Assembly (NCBI GenBank): GCA_964515335.1
Contig: CAZETS010000005.1
Span: forward strand, 42,392-106,391
Reading direction: 5' to 3'
DNA: 64,000 nt
Origin: TMED88 sp964515335
GTDB taxonomy: Bacteria > Myxococcota_A > UBA9160 > UBA4427
The notes under the pieces are model-generated. The model did not search any database. It was not told where the DNA came from and saw only the letters and a list, made by a program, of their open reading frames with translations. Below are positions 35,066 through 46,563 of this stretch, one piece after another. The position numbers were made by a program, and so were the translations under genes. Position 1 is the first letter of the stretch; each line of letters opens with the position of its first letter.

Positions 35066-37147
35066 ATGCTGACCGTCTGGATCATCCATCGCGACGCCAC
35101 GCATCGCGCCGCCCTCGCGAGGGTCGCCGGCGTGGGCGACAGCGCTGTGCTCGGCGGACCGCTCGATCGGCTCTTCGAGTCGGCGGCGACGCCGAGCGCG
35201 GTAGTGCTCGGCCTCGGCGACGACTTCGAGCATGAGCTCGAGTTCGTGCACCGCTTCGCGGCGCGGCTGGCTGATGTCACGTGGGTGCTGCTGTCACCGA
35301 AGCCCGACCTCCCGGAGGCCCGGCGGCTGTTCGACACGCTGCCCGCCCAATTCATCGCCTACCCGCCGAACCCGGTCGAGCTGCGGCGGGCGCTGCGCGA
35401 CGGGCTGCAACGCCGCACGAGCGATCGCCTGTCGGTCCGCCGCGAGCGCGCTGCGCTGCGCGACCGCTTCGCGCGTTGGTTCGCCAACGTCGAGCTGCCC
35501 GAGCTGATGCGGGCCATCGACCCCCGCATGGCGCTCGTCCCGGTGCTGATCCGGGGCGAGGAAGGCACGGGCCGCAGCATCCTCGCCCGCTACGTGCACG
35601 CTTTCGGGGGCGGACCCGACGAGGGCTTCGTGCACGTGAGCTGCCGCGGCGTGGCGAGCAGCGAGGAGCTGCTGGAGCAGATTCGGGCCGGCGCCGAGAC
35701 GCGCGACGAACGGGCGCTGACGATCTGGCTCGAGGACGTCGACCGGCTGCCCCTGGCGGTGCAGCGACGCGTTCAGGACTGGATGGAGTACCGCCTGCCC
35801 GACGGCAGTCCGTGGGCCAATCGGGTCCGCTTCATCGCAGGCGCCGGCGACGAGGCCGATCTCGACATCGAGCCGGGTATCGAGCCCCGCTTCGCGCAGA
35901 CGCTGGCGGGCATCACGCTGCACTTGCCGGCGCTGCGCGACAGGCCCGAGTGCATCGACGCCTTCGTGTCCGAGACCTCGCGCGCCTGGGCGGACGAGCG
36001 GGGCGAGCGCTCCCGGGAGTGGAGCAACGAGGCGCTGATGGGGCTGCGCGCCTATCCCTGGCCGGGCAACCTCCACGAGCTCGAGGCGGTCGTGGTGCGC
36101 ACGCTCGCGTTCACCGGCTCCGACCCGATCCTGCCCGTCCACCTGCGCTTCCCGGGCGGGAGCGGTTGGCTCGACGCCTACGCGGAGCCGAGCGCGACGC
36201 CTGCCGGGCCGCTGTCCGAGGTCCGCTCCGATGCTCCGGAACGCCCCACCACACCGCGGCGGCCGGTCGCGATCGTGCCGGACCCGGAGCGCGAGCTTCC
36301 CGAGGCGACCATCCTGCCCGAGGAAGGCGACGACGAGGTGGTGCTCGGCACGCTCGAACCAGCAGGCGACCCCGAACCCGCTGCCGCGGAGGTCGCCGCG
36401 CCGTCGCGGAGCTCACTGCAGATGGCGAGCGACGCGATGCAGAGCGTGCTGGGGCCGGCGCCGGACGAAAGTCCAGACCCCCCCGGCCACCCGGAAGCCG
36501 ACGCCGCAGGGCACTCGGACCTGCGTCAGATGGTGCGCGCGCTCGTCCACGACGTCCGCAATCCGCTGGTCTCGATCCGCACGTTCTCCGAGCTGCTCCC
36601 CGACCACTACGACGACACCGAGTTCCGCAGCCACTTCTCCGAGCTCGTCAGCCGCGACGTCGTGCGCATCGACGACGCCGTCACCCGGCTGCAGGACCTG
36701 GTCGACGTCGCCGACGTCAAGTCGGAGCCCGTCGACGTCGCCCAGCTCCTCGAGCGGCTGCTCGACGACCACCGGGACGAGATCCAGGCGCGGCGGCTGC
36801 TCGTCCTGAAGGAGCTCGATCACAGCGCTCCGAGCGCCCTCGGCGACCCGACGCTGCTCCGCGACGCGTTCTCCGGGCTGATCAAGCGCGCCATCGGCTC
36901 GGTGTCGGACCGGGACGACATCTACATCGCCTCGCGCCACCACACGAGCCAGCAGTCGGGCACGCCGACGCTGCGGGTGCTGATCCGCTACGGGGCCGAC
37001 CCGGCCGAGGCCGCCAGCGAAAGCGCCCTGCTCGACACCGTGATGGCCCAGTCGATCGTCCGCTCGCTCGGCGGGACGTTCACTCAGGACACCACCGACG
37101 CCGGCGAGTGCGTGATCGTGATCGACCTGCCCGCTCCGGCGGCCTGA
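35066..37147 (+). CDS. fused pseudo-AAA+ / pseudo-histidine-kinase signalling protein
   Basis: A 693-residue protein. Residues 1-115 resemble a receiver without the usual Asp/Lys set. Residues 150-360 are a sigma-54-activator-type AAA+ domain with Walker A RGEEGTGRS (163-171), a Walker B-like LTIWLEDV and PWPGNLHELE. The GAFTGA loop that contacts sigma-54 is missing, and no HTH follows. After a Pro/Glu-rich linker (about 365-480), residues 484-690 resemble a kinase core: His495 in VHDVRNPLVSI is kept. The N box reads SGLIKRAIGSV with no Asn, and the G boxes are not recognisable. Start ATG 35066 has GGGAG 5 nt upstream. I infer a signal-sensing or inhibitory partner of the activator encoded next. 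Confidence 0.85.
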   Translation: MLTVWIIHRDATHRAALARVAGVGDSAVLGGPLDRLFESAATPSAVVLGLGDDFEHELEFVHRFAARLADVTWVLLSPKPDLPEARRLFDTLPAQFIAYPPNPVELRRALRDGLQRRTSDRLSVRRERAALRDRFARWFANVELPELMRAIDPRMALVPVLIRGEEGTGRSILARYVHAFGGGPDEGFVHVSCRGVASSEELLEQIRAGAETRDERALTIWLEDVDRLPLAVQRRVQDWMEYRLPDGSPWANRVRFIAGAGDEADLDIEPGIEPRFAQTLAGITLHLPALRDRPECIDAFVSETSRAWADERGERSREWSNEALMGLRAYPWPGNLHELEAVVVRTLAFTGSDPILPVHLRFPGGSGWLDAYAEPSATPAGPLSEVRSDAPERPTTPRRPVAIVPDPERELPEATILPEEGDDEVVLGTLEPAGDPEPAAAEVAAPSRSSLQMASDAMQSVLGPAPDESPDPPGHPEADAAGHSDLRQMVRALVHDVRNPLVSIRTFSELLPDHYDDTEFRSHFSELVSRDVVRIDDAVTRLQDLVDVADVKSEPVDVAQLLERLLDDHRDEIQARRLLVLKELDHSAPSALGDPTLLRDAFSGLIKRAIGSVSDRDDIYIASRHHTSQQSGTPTLRVLIRYGADPAEAASESALLDTVMAQSIVRSLGGTFTQDTTDAGECVIVIDLPAPAA

Positions 37148-37198
37148 TAGCGGGCCGCCGACGCCGCCTGTCTTCGTCTCGTGGTACGCTCCACCGGG

Positions 37199-38572
<1,374 letters not shown>

Positions 38573-38595
38573 CCGGCGGGGGGGCGCGCCAGCGG

Positions 38596-38728
38596 GTTCC
38601 GATCCGAGCGGCCGCGTTCGGATCCGAACAATGGCTGCGCAACGCAGTTCCAATCGGAACGTTCGTCGAATCACCTGGTATTTCGGTTAGTTACGAGGGT
38701 GCGGCTCTGGCGCCGTTCAATCCGGAAC
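38596..38728. promoter_or_regulatory. four GTTC-N6-GAAC-type dyads, probable activator-binding sites
   Basis: Within the 331-nt gap after the NtrC-type gene (38573-38903) are four 14-bp dyads: GTTCCGATCCGAGC (38596-38609), GTTCGGATCCGAAC (38616-38629, a perfect palindrome), GTTCCAATCGGAAC (38647-38660) and GTTCAATCCGGAAC (38715-38728). All fit GTTC-N6-GAAC with at most one arm mismatch. They lie 100-250 nt upstream of the sigma-54 promoter at 38830, the normal distance for upstream activating sequences. I infer binding by the NtrC-type protein encoded immediately before them. Confidence 0.7.
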
Positions 38729-38829
38729 GGTCGGGCCCCGGGCGGCGATCCGGGCCACCGGCCGCCCATCGGTCGAACTCGCTCGCGATTCCGGATAGTT
38801 AGCCAACACGGGGCGGGGCCCGGCAAACG

Positions 38830-38845
38830 TGGCACGCGGCTTGCT
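38830..38845 (+). promoter_or_regulatory. sigma-54 promoter of the receiver/PilZ operon
   Basis: TGGCACGCGGCTTGCT is a perfect match to the YTGGCACGRNNNTTGCW consensus in its invariant positions, with GG at 38831-38832 and GC at 38843-38844. The predicted transcription start is near 38856. That leaves only 3 nt before the GTG at 38859 but about 48 nt before the ATG at 38904, so it also decides the start of the next gene. Confidence 0.85.
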
Positions 38846-38903
38846 CTCTTAAGCGGGCGTGACGAGTGCACCCGCCAGGCAGACGAGCCGCATCGAGGGG
38901 GCG

Positions 38904-39425
38904 ATGGCCCACCTCGAGGGCAGCGACCGCGCGCCCGCCAGGGCCACGCTGCTGGTCGTCGACGACGAGCGCGGTCCGCGCGAGTCGCTGCGCATGATCC
39001 TCTCGCCCGAGCACCGGGTGCTGGTGGCCGAGAGCGGCGCCGAGGCCCTCGAGCTGCTGGCGAGCCAAGACATCGATGCGATCACGGTCGACCTCAAGAT
39101 GCCCGGCATGAGGGGCGACTCGTTGATGCGTCGGGTCCGCAAGGAATACCCGCACGTCGAAGTCATCGTGATCACCGGCCACAGCTCGGTGGAGACGGCG
39201 GTCGACGGGCTGCGGCACGGCATCTTCGATTACGTCACCAAGCCGTTCGACGTCGCGCAGGTAAGCGACACGGTGCGCCAGGCCCTCGCGCGTCGCGAAA
39301 GCCGCGGCCGTCCCGTGGGCATCCTGAACGGCATCGAAGACGTGCTCGGCGTGTGCTTCGAGGCGGGCGACGACCCCGCCGACACGATCGCGTCCGCGAC
39401 CGCCTGGCTGGAGAGCGACCAATGA
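38904..39425 (+). CDS. stand-alone receiver-domain protein
   Basis: A 173-residue protein consisting of a receiver (residues 14-135) with Asp63 in ITVDLKMPGMRG, the Thr in VIVITGHSS and Lys in VTKPFDVAQV, plus a C-terminal tail of about 40 residues of unknown role. There is no output domain. The ATG at 38904 has a GAGGGGG ribosome site and lies after the predicted sigma-54 transcription start; the GTG at 38859 does not fit. Its stop overlaps the PilZ start (ATGA). It may act as a phosphate sink, or as an adaptor passing the signal to the PilZ protein. Confidence 0.88.
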   Translation: MAHLEGSDRAPARATLLVVDDERGPRESLRMILSPEHRVLVAESGAEALELLASQDIDAITVDLKMPGMRGDSLMRRVRKEYPHVEVIVITGHSSVETAVDGLRHGIFDYVTKPFDVAQVSDTVRQALARRESRGRPVGILNGIEDVLGVCFEAGDDPADTIASATAWLESDQ

Positions 39426-39907
39426 GTTTTCCCCGACAAGCCACCCTCGATCTGTTCGATGCCGACTTCGACGAGGGCAGCGCCGAAGCGATGGACGACA
39501 CCTGTCCGCCGCGCAGCGAGAAACGCGAATCGGTCGTGCGCATCGTCGAATACAGCCGCTATCCGCGGATCGATCGCAACGAGCGGCGCATGGTGGCGTT
39601 CACGCGCAACCAGTCGCGCTCGGGCCTCTGCCTGGTGGCGAGGGAGCCGGAGATGGAGGGCACGCTGCTGCGCATCGGCCTGCGCACCGTGGACGGCGGT
39701 GCGGCACTCGACGCACTGGCCCACGTGGCCTGGTGCGAGCGGCGCAGCGACGGCCGCTACTGGATCGGAGTGGCGCTGCTCGAGCACACCAACCGGCGCA
39801 TGCGCAAGGTACGGCGGCTCGACTTCGCACAGGACGACGCCGAAACCGCCACCGGTTCGGGGCGCTTCGCGACCAACGCCTGGCCGCGACTCGCGGGGAG
39901 TGCCTGA
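39422..39907 (+). CDS. PilZ domain protein, coupled to the receiver gene
   Basis: A 161-residue protein with a PilZ domain (about residues 32-140). Arg residues lie in KRESVVRIVEYSRY, and NQSRSGLCLVA fits the (D/N)xSxxG c-di-GMP motif. The N-terminal 30 residues are acidic. The ATG overlaps the receiver stop by 4 nt, so both are made in linked amounts from the sigma-54 promoter. It probably converts c-di-GMP level or receiver state into an effect on surface or motility machinery; this is inference. Confidence 0.85.
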   Translation: MSFPRQATLDLFDADFDEGSAEAMDDTCPPRSEKRESVVRIVEYSRYPRIDRNERRMVAFTRNQSRSGLCLVAREPEMEGTLLRIGLRTVDGGAALDALAHVAWCERRSDGRYWIGVALLEHTNRRMRKVRRLDFAQDDAETATGSGRFATNAWPRLAGSA

Positions 39908-40091
39908 CCGGAAGCAACCAGCGAACTCAAGCCGGCCGGGCGGGCGCGAGACGAGACGCCCCAACCACGGTCGGCTTCGAGAGGGGAACGGAAAGCAAGG
40001 GAGGCCGGCGGCTTTGACCTGGGGGGGTGGGCCGCCGGTCTCCCGACCTCCTCGCCGCCGACCGGCTGCGGGCCGGCGAGGGCGAGGTCGG

Positions 40092-40111
40092 GCCAGGGAC
40101 CTGACCCTGGC
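40092..40111. terminator. hairpin after the PilZ gene
   Basis: In the 270-nt gap 39908-40177 the arms GCCAGGG and CCCTGGC enclose a 6-nt loop. No T-run follows, so it is at best a Rho-assisted or attenuator-type stop for the receiver/PilZ transcript. A second, longer-range pair, GTCTGA and TCAGAC, flanks the area up to the tat genes. Nothing else is recognised in this gap. Confidence 0.3.
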
Positions 40112-40177
40112 TGGACGGTGTCGGCCAGACGTCTGAACGATGTGGCCCACCCCGGGTCAGACTCCTAGAGTCCTGCC

Positions 40178-40570
40178 ATGTTCGGCATCGGAATGCAGGA
40201 GCTGGCGATCATCCTCGTGGTGGCGCTGCTCATCTTCGGTCCGAAGCGGCTACCCGAGCTCGCGCGCACCCTCGGCAAGGGCCTCGCGGAGTTCAGGCGC
40301 GCCTCGAACGACCTGCGCCAGTCGTTCATGCTGGAATCCGATCCACCGCCGACGAGCCGGCCCGGCGCCGATCCCCGGGCCAGCCGCGAGCAGGTCGGTC
40401 AGCCCGACCAGCTGGTGGCCCCGGAGCCCCCCGAGGCACCCCCGGTCGGTGAGAGCGGGCACGGCGACCTCGCCGAGTCGGAGGACGAGCCCGCCGCGCA
40501 GGCCGCCCCGCGCGAGCCCACCGCAGGCGGCGCCCCGGACCCGTCGGGACCGCGACCCGACCGTGATTGA
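40178..40570 (+). CDS. tatA: Sec-independent translocase TatA/TatB-type subunit
   Basis: A 130-residue single-span protein of the Tat folded-protein export system. The N-terminal helix (about residues 6-20) is followed by the hinge FGPKRLPEL and the amphipathic helix ARTLGKGLAEFRRASNDL. The rest is a long Pro/Glu-rich tail (residues 50-130), longer than in most TatA. With only one A/B gene present before tatC, it may serve both roles, or a second copy may lie elsewhere; the tail length is TatB-like. tatC overlaps its end by 8 nt. Confidence 0.9.
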   Translation: MFGIGMQELAIILVVALLIFGPKRLPELARTLGKGLAEFRRASNDLRQSFMLESDPPPTSRPGADPRASREQVGQPDQLVAPEPPEAPPVGESGHGDLAESEDEPAAQAAPREPTAGGAPDPSGPRPDRD

Positions 40571-41318
40571 CGAGCCCGCACCGATCACCGATCACCTCGC
40601 CGAGCTGCGGCGGAGGCTCTTCTGGATCATCGCCACGATGGTGGTCTTTGCGGTCGCGGCGTTCTCCTACGCGGAGCTGATCTTCCTCTTCCTGATGGAC
40701 CCGGCCGTGCAGGCCCTCGGCGAGCGAGGCGCCCGGCTCCAGGCCATCGCACCGACCGAGACGTTCTTCACGTACCTCAAGTGCGCGCTGCTCGCCGGCT
40801 TCGTGTGCGCGCTGCCGGTGACGTTCTGGCAGCTCTGGGCCTTCGTGGCGCCCGGCCTCTACGAGAACGAGCGGCGCGCCATCCTGCCGTTCGTCGTCAT
40901 CTCGACCGGGCTCTTCGTCGGCGGCGCGGTGTTCGGCTACACGCAGGTGTTCCCGCTGGTGTTCGAGTTCCTGAGCGGGTTCAGCTCCGAGCTCGTCGAG
41001 CAGGCCTGGACGATGCGCGAGGCGTTCAGCGTGACGACGCGGCTCTTCCTGGCCTTCGGGATCGCCTTCGAGATGCCGGTGTTCGTCTTCTTCCTTTCGC
41101 TCACCGGCGTGGTGACGGCCGCGCAGCTCTGGCGCGGAACGCCGTACGCGGTGCTCGGGATCTTCATCACCGCCGCCGTCCTGACGCCGCCCGACTTCGT
41201 GAGCCAGATCCTGCTCGCGGTGCCGATGCTCGCCCTGTACGTGCTCGGCGTGGGAGTGGCTTTCATCTTCGACCCGGCCAGGCGCGAGCGCCGCGTTCAG
41301 TCGTCCCAGGTCGAGTAG
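40563..41318 (+). CDS. tatC: Sec-independent translocase TatC
   Basis: A 251-residue polytopic Tat receptor with six membrane helices. The signature elements are ITDHLAELRRRLFWII at the N-terminus (the conserved H-L-x-E-L-R-x-R), PTETFFTYLKCAL in the first periplasmic loop region, and FGIAFEMPVFVFFL with the buried Glu. The start is GTG 40563, overlapping the tatA stop by 8 nt. The last 22 nt overlap the 3' end of the convergent CYTH gene. The two-gene tat cluster matches many deltaproteobacterial genomes. Confidence 0.95.
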   Translation: MIDEPAPITDHLAELRRRLFWIIATMVVFAVAAFSYAELIFLFLMDPAVQALGERGARLQAIAPTETFFTYLKCALLAGFVCALPVTFWQLWAFVAPGLYENERRAILPFVVISTGLFVGGAVFGYTQVFPLVFEFLSGFSSELVEQAWTMREAFSVTTRLFLAFGIAFEMPVFVFFLSLTGVVTAAQLWRGTPYAVLGIFITAAVLTPPDFVSQILLAVPMLALYVLGVGVAFIFDPARRERRVQSSQVE

Positions 41319-41845
41319 GGGCGCTTGGCGAGCGACGAGTTGCGATAACGCTTGTCGAAGCTCACTTCCCGGCCGAGCCAGTCGGGGTGCTCGAAGGGCT
41401 CGTCCTCCCGGTCGAGCTCGACCTCGGCGACCACCAGACCGTGGTTCGCACCCTCGAAGACGTCGATCTCCCAGCAGTGGCTGCCCACCTGCAAGTGGTG
41501 GCGGGTCTTCTCGACGACGAGATCGCAGAGCTCGAGCATCGCCTCGCCGTCGGCACGCGGGATCGTGAACTCGAACTCGGCACGCGAGATGCCGCCGTTG
41601 GACGGCCCCTTGACGGTCAGCCACGCCATCTCGGGCCCGACCCGCACGCGCACCGTCGCGCGCCCGCCGGTGGAGAGGTAGCCCTGCACGATTGCCAGGT
41701 GGCTCTCGGCGCGGTGCCACGGCTCTCCGTGGACGAGGAACTTGCGCTCGATCTCGACCGCGCCGCCGGGGGGCGAGCCTTTCGCGGACTTGGCGGACTT
41801 TGCCGACTTTGCCGACTTCGCTTGCCTGGACGCCTTCACCGCCAC
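41297..41845 (-). CDS. CYTH domain (inorganic triphosphatase-like) protein
   Basis: A 182-residue protein. After a repetitive N-terminus (KSA repeated four times, residues 10-22) comes VEIERKFLV, the CYTH ExExK motif. A beta-tunnel pattern of paired acidic and basic strands follows (RATVRVRVG, WLTVKG, EFEFTIP, WEIDVF, VVAEVELD). Family members hydrolyse tripolyphosphate or thiamine triphosphate, or are adenylate cyclases. The DNA for the KSA stretch is a short tandem repeat with a 9-nt unit. It overlaps tatC by 22 nt at its 3' end. Start GTG 41845 is not certain; GTG 41839 is also possible. Confidence 0.85.
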   Translation of the reverse strand: MAVKASRQAKSAKSAKSAKSAKGSPPGGAVEIERKFLVHGEPWHRAESHLAIVQGYLSTGGRATVRVRVGPEMAWLTVKGPSNGGISRAEFEFTIPRADGEAMLELCDLVVEKTRHHLQVGSHCWEIDVFEGANHGLVVAEVELDREDEPFEHPDWLGREVSFDKRYRNSSLAKRPYSTWDD

Positions 41846-41887
41846 CCGTCACCGCCCCCCGGTCGGCCATACAGGGTCCCGCGTCCG

Positions 41888-43174
<1,287 letters not shown>

Positions 43175-43364
43175 TGACCGATTCCTTCTGGGCCCCGCAC
43201 TCGCACGGTGCGACCGGAAACACTTCGGACCCGCGGGGCCATCCGCCCACACGGGTCCGGCGAGACAGCAGTCTACCAGCGCCCCGGGCACCTGGGAAGG
43301 GCACAGCAGCGGCGCACAAACCCGACGCCCACCGGGCCCGCCCCCCGCCAGGGCGAGTCTCGCT

Positions 43365-43459
43365 GGTCGATGAAGAACGGCCGAAGGCCGTTCGCGCAAA
43401 GCACCCTCAGCGATACGAGCTGTGCCAGCGGTCGATGAAGAACGGCCTTCGGCCGTTCT

Positions 43460-43468
<9 letters not shown>
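43365..43468. repeat. paired palindromic repeat at the end of the acyl-CoA dehydrogenase gene
   Basis: GGTCGATGAAGAACGGCC occurs at 43365-43382 and again at 43430-43447, in the same orientation and 65 nt apart. The second copy is followed, after TTC, by its exact reverse complement (43451-43468), forming an 18-bp perfect stem. The first copy has only an 8-bp stem (GAACGGCC/GGCCGTTC) with loop GAA instead of TTC. The dehydrogenase TGA lies inside the long stem. No T-run follows. It looks like a REP-type mobile palindrome rather than a plain terminator. Confidence 0.8.
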
Positions 43469-44599
<1,131 letters not shown>

Positions 44600-44602
44600 C
44601 GT

Positions 44603-45394
44603 TCAGTTCCGGTGTCCGAGCTCGTGGGAGAGCCGCTCCGCGGAGGCGATGACACGCTCGCCGGCCGCCCCGTGCAACGCCTGGCCGGGGAGCCGCGAGG
44701 CGGGACCCGAGATCGAGAGGGCCGCCACGACCCGGCCGACGGCGTCGTACACCGGAGCCGCCACGCAGCACATGCCCGGCTCGCACTCTTCGCGGTCGAC
44801 CGCGAAGCCCTGCGCGGACACCGTACCGAGCTCGTCGAGCAGCTTCTGCGAGTCGACGATGGTGGCCTGGGTGCGGGGCTGCAGGTCGGAAGACAGCGAG
44901 GCGAGCTCCTCCGCGTAGCTCCGACGAGTCGCCGCGTCCGCGCACCCCACCAGCACCTTGCCGAGCGCCGTGCAGTGGGCCGGCAGCCGCTGACCGACGC
45001 GCAGCGCGCAGAGCAACATCTGCTCGGCCTGCACGCCGTCGAGATGCACGACCTCGAAGTCGCGCAGCACCGCGAGGTGCGCGGTCTCCTGCGTGGACCG
45101 CGAGAGCTCCTCCAGGATCGGCCGCGACCGCTTCATCAAGGTGTGGTCGCGCGAGAACGCATGACCCAGCTCGAGACAACGCGTGCCGAGCCGGTAGCGC
45201 TCGGTCTGCTCGCTCTGCTCGATGTACCCGGACTCTTCGAGGGTCGCGAGCAGCCTGAAGACGTTGTTCTTGTGCAGCCCCAGGCGGCGCGACAACTCGC
45301 TCACGCCGAGCTCGGTCTCGGAGTAGAACGCCTCGAGCATGCGCAGGGCGTTGCTGACGGTCTGGATCGCGTAGTCGCTCTTCGGCTTCGGCAT
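44603..45394 (-). CDS. IclR-family transcriptional regulator
   Basis: A 263-residue regulator. A winged HTH occupies residues 8-70 (SNALRMLEAFYSETELGVSELSRRLGL is the helix-turn-helix region, at about 14-40, followed by HKNNVFRLLATLEESGY). The ligand-binding domain follows (GQRLPAHCTALGKVLVG, DREECEPGMCCVAAPV). IclR regulators respond to small carboxylates or acyl-CoAs. It is directly upstream of and almost touching the acyl-CoA dehydrogenase gene, suggesting control of that enzyme and of its own transcript. Start ATG 45394. Confidence 0.93.
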   Translation of the reverse strand: MPKPKSDYAIQTVSNALRMLEAFYSETELGVSELSRRLGLHKNNVFRLLATLEESGYIEQSEQTERYRLGTRCLELGHAFSRDHTLMKRSRPILEELSRSTQETAHLAVLRDFEVVHLDGVQAEQMLLCALRVGQRLPAHCTALGKVLVGCADAATRRSYAEELASLSSDLQPRTQATIVDSQKLLDELGTVSAQGFAVDREECEPGMCCVAAPVYDAVGRVVAALSISGPASRLPGQALHGAAGERVIASAERLSHELGHRN

Positions 45395-45549
45395 GCGGAT
45401 GCTTTTCCCCGGTTCCCGATTCTACCCCGTCGCCCCGCGGATCGCGGTGCGGACGGGAGCTGGCCCGCTTCAGGCCCTTCGGCGCGCCGACGAGGCGCGG
45501 CCGTACGGACCGATAGGCAGGGAGGTGTCGTCCCCCTCGGCGAACCAAC

Positions 45550-45740
45550 CGCCGGCACGCGGCATGCATAAGCGTCCGCCCTCGCGCCGGTGCTCGTCTG
45601 AGGTTCCGACGAGAGCGCGAGGTGCACCGCGGCGAGCCGACGAAGAGGCTCGCATCCTGCAGGCAGAGGATTGCATGAACCGCACCAGGCGATGTGGGCA
45701 GTAGATCGCGGCGAAGTGATCTACGAGGCCCAGGGGGTAG
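45550..45740 (-). ncRNA. possible structured RNA between lspA and the IclR gene
   Basis: This part of the 556-nt gap 45395-45950 has no convincing protein frame but has an unbroken series of hairpins. They are GGGC/GCCC with GTAGATC/GATCTAC (45696-45731), GCATCCT/AGGATTGC (45652-45674), CGAGCC/GGCTCG (45633-45652), CTCGCGC/GCGCGAG enclosing CTCGTC/GACGAG (45581-45621) and GGC-ACGC/GCGT-GCC (45554-45580). GGTGC and GCACC (45621-45625, 45682-45686) close a two-hairpin branch. The minus strand is assigned because of the TTGACA element at 45769. No match to tmRNA, RNase P, 6S or SRP core motifs was found. It could also be the long leader of the IclR gene. Confidence 0.3.
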
Positions 45741-45744
45741 GCAC

Positions 45745-45774
45745 TTGTTACCGTAGCGGCCCGAGAACTGTCAA
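45745..45774 (-). promoter_or_regulatory. possible sigma-70-type promoter upstream of the structured RNA
   Basis: On the minus strand TTGACA (45774-45769) is a perfect -35. With 18 nt spacing TAACAA (45750-45745), or with 17 nt GTAACA, would be a weak -10. Transcription would start near 45738, just at the edge of the hairpin series. The surrounding 45740-45900 is AT-richer than the rest of the window and carries an A7/T7 run near 45890. Confidence 0.4.
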
Positions 45775-45950
45775 CGTTTCGAATGCTGCACAACGCACCG
45801 ATTCGCCCTCTAACACAAGCAAGCGTATCCAGTTCCCGCGGCAGTACCTCGTGGTCGAATGACTTTTCTCGTGCCGATCACGCGCGAACTTTTTTTGCGC
45901 CGGCGCTCGGGATCGATTCATGCGAGCGACTGCGCGCGAACGCGCGGAGT

Positions 45951-46499
45951 TCAGATCGACCGGTCGTCGCCGGAAGTCGACTCGCGTCGTCGATCGTGTG
46001 CCGCGCGCGATGCGCCCTCGACCGCAAGCAGCTCGATGATGAGGGCGGTCACCCCCAGAACGATGCAGCTGTCGGCCACGTTGAAGTCGGGCCACGCAAA
46101 GCTGCCCCAGAGGCGGAAGTGAAGGAAGTCGATCACCTCGCCACGGGTCAAGCGGTCGACGAGGTTGCCGATCGAGCCGCCCAGGATCAGCCCGAGCGCC
46201 ATTGCGTTGAAGCGCTCCCCAGGGGCCAGGCCGCGATAGAAGGATGCGATCACCACGACTGCGAGAATGGCGACCGATACGAAGACGGTCAGTCGCCACG
46301 CCCACGGCCAATCGACCAGAAGACCGAACGCCGCTCCGGGGTTCCTTGCATGCGTGATGTAGAAGAATCCCTCGATGACGGGCACCGCGCTGCCCACTCC
46401 GCCGGGCTCGATGCGCGCCGCCACCAGGGCCTTGGTGGCCTGATCGAGGGCCAGCACCACGACGAACGTGACGAGCAGCGTCGAGAGCTTCCTCGGCAT
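45951..46499 (-). CDS. lspA: prolipoprotein signal peptidase LspA
   Basis: A 182-residue inner-membrane aspartyl protease that removes signal peptides from lipoproteins after diacylglyceryl transfer. It has four membrane helices. Conserved elements are ALDQATKALV, HARNPGAAFGLL, the first catalytic Asp in GGSIGNLVDRL, and the second in FNVADSCIVLG; VIDFLHF is the usual link. Start ATG 46499. It follows the PBP/TPR-lipoprotein run on the minus strand; its product is needed to mature the lipoproteins encoded in this window. Confidence 0.95.
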   Translation of the reverse strand: MPRKLSTLLVTFVVVLALDQATKALVAARIEPGGVGSAVPVIEGFFYITHARNPGAAFGLLVDWPWAWRLTVFVSVAILAVVVIASFYRGLAPGERFNAMALGLILGGSIGNLVDRLTRGEVIDFLHFRLWGSFAWPDFNVADSCIVLGVTALIIELLAVEGASRAAHDRRRESTSGDDRSI

Positions 46500-46563
46500 C
46501 ACACGCGCCCCGACACCGGGGCCCATCGGGAAGCAGCTGCCCGGCACGCTGCGGCGCGAAGCC

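Noticed and set aside
45553..45568. CGGCACGCGGCATGCA on the plus strand, spaced like a sigma-54 promoter
   Set aside because: Mismatches at the T of the -24 part and the first T of the -12 part, no gene downstream on that strand, and the bases are part of a hairpin arm.
45470..45793. 107-residue minus-strand frame in the lspA/IclR gap
   Set aside because: No family pattern, no ribosome site, and it runs through a hairpin series better explained as RNA structure.
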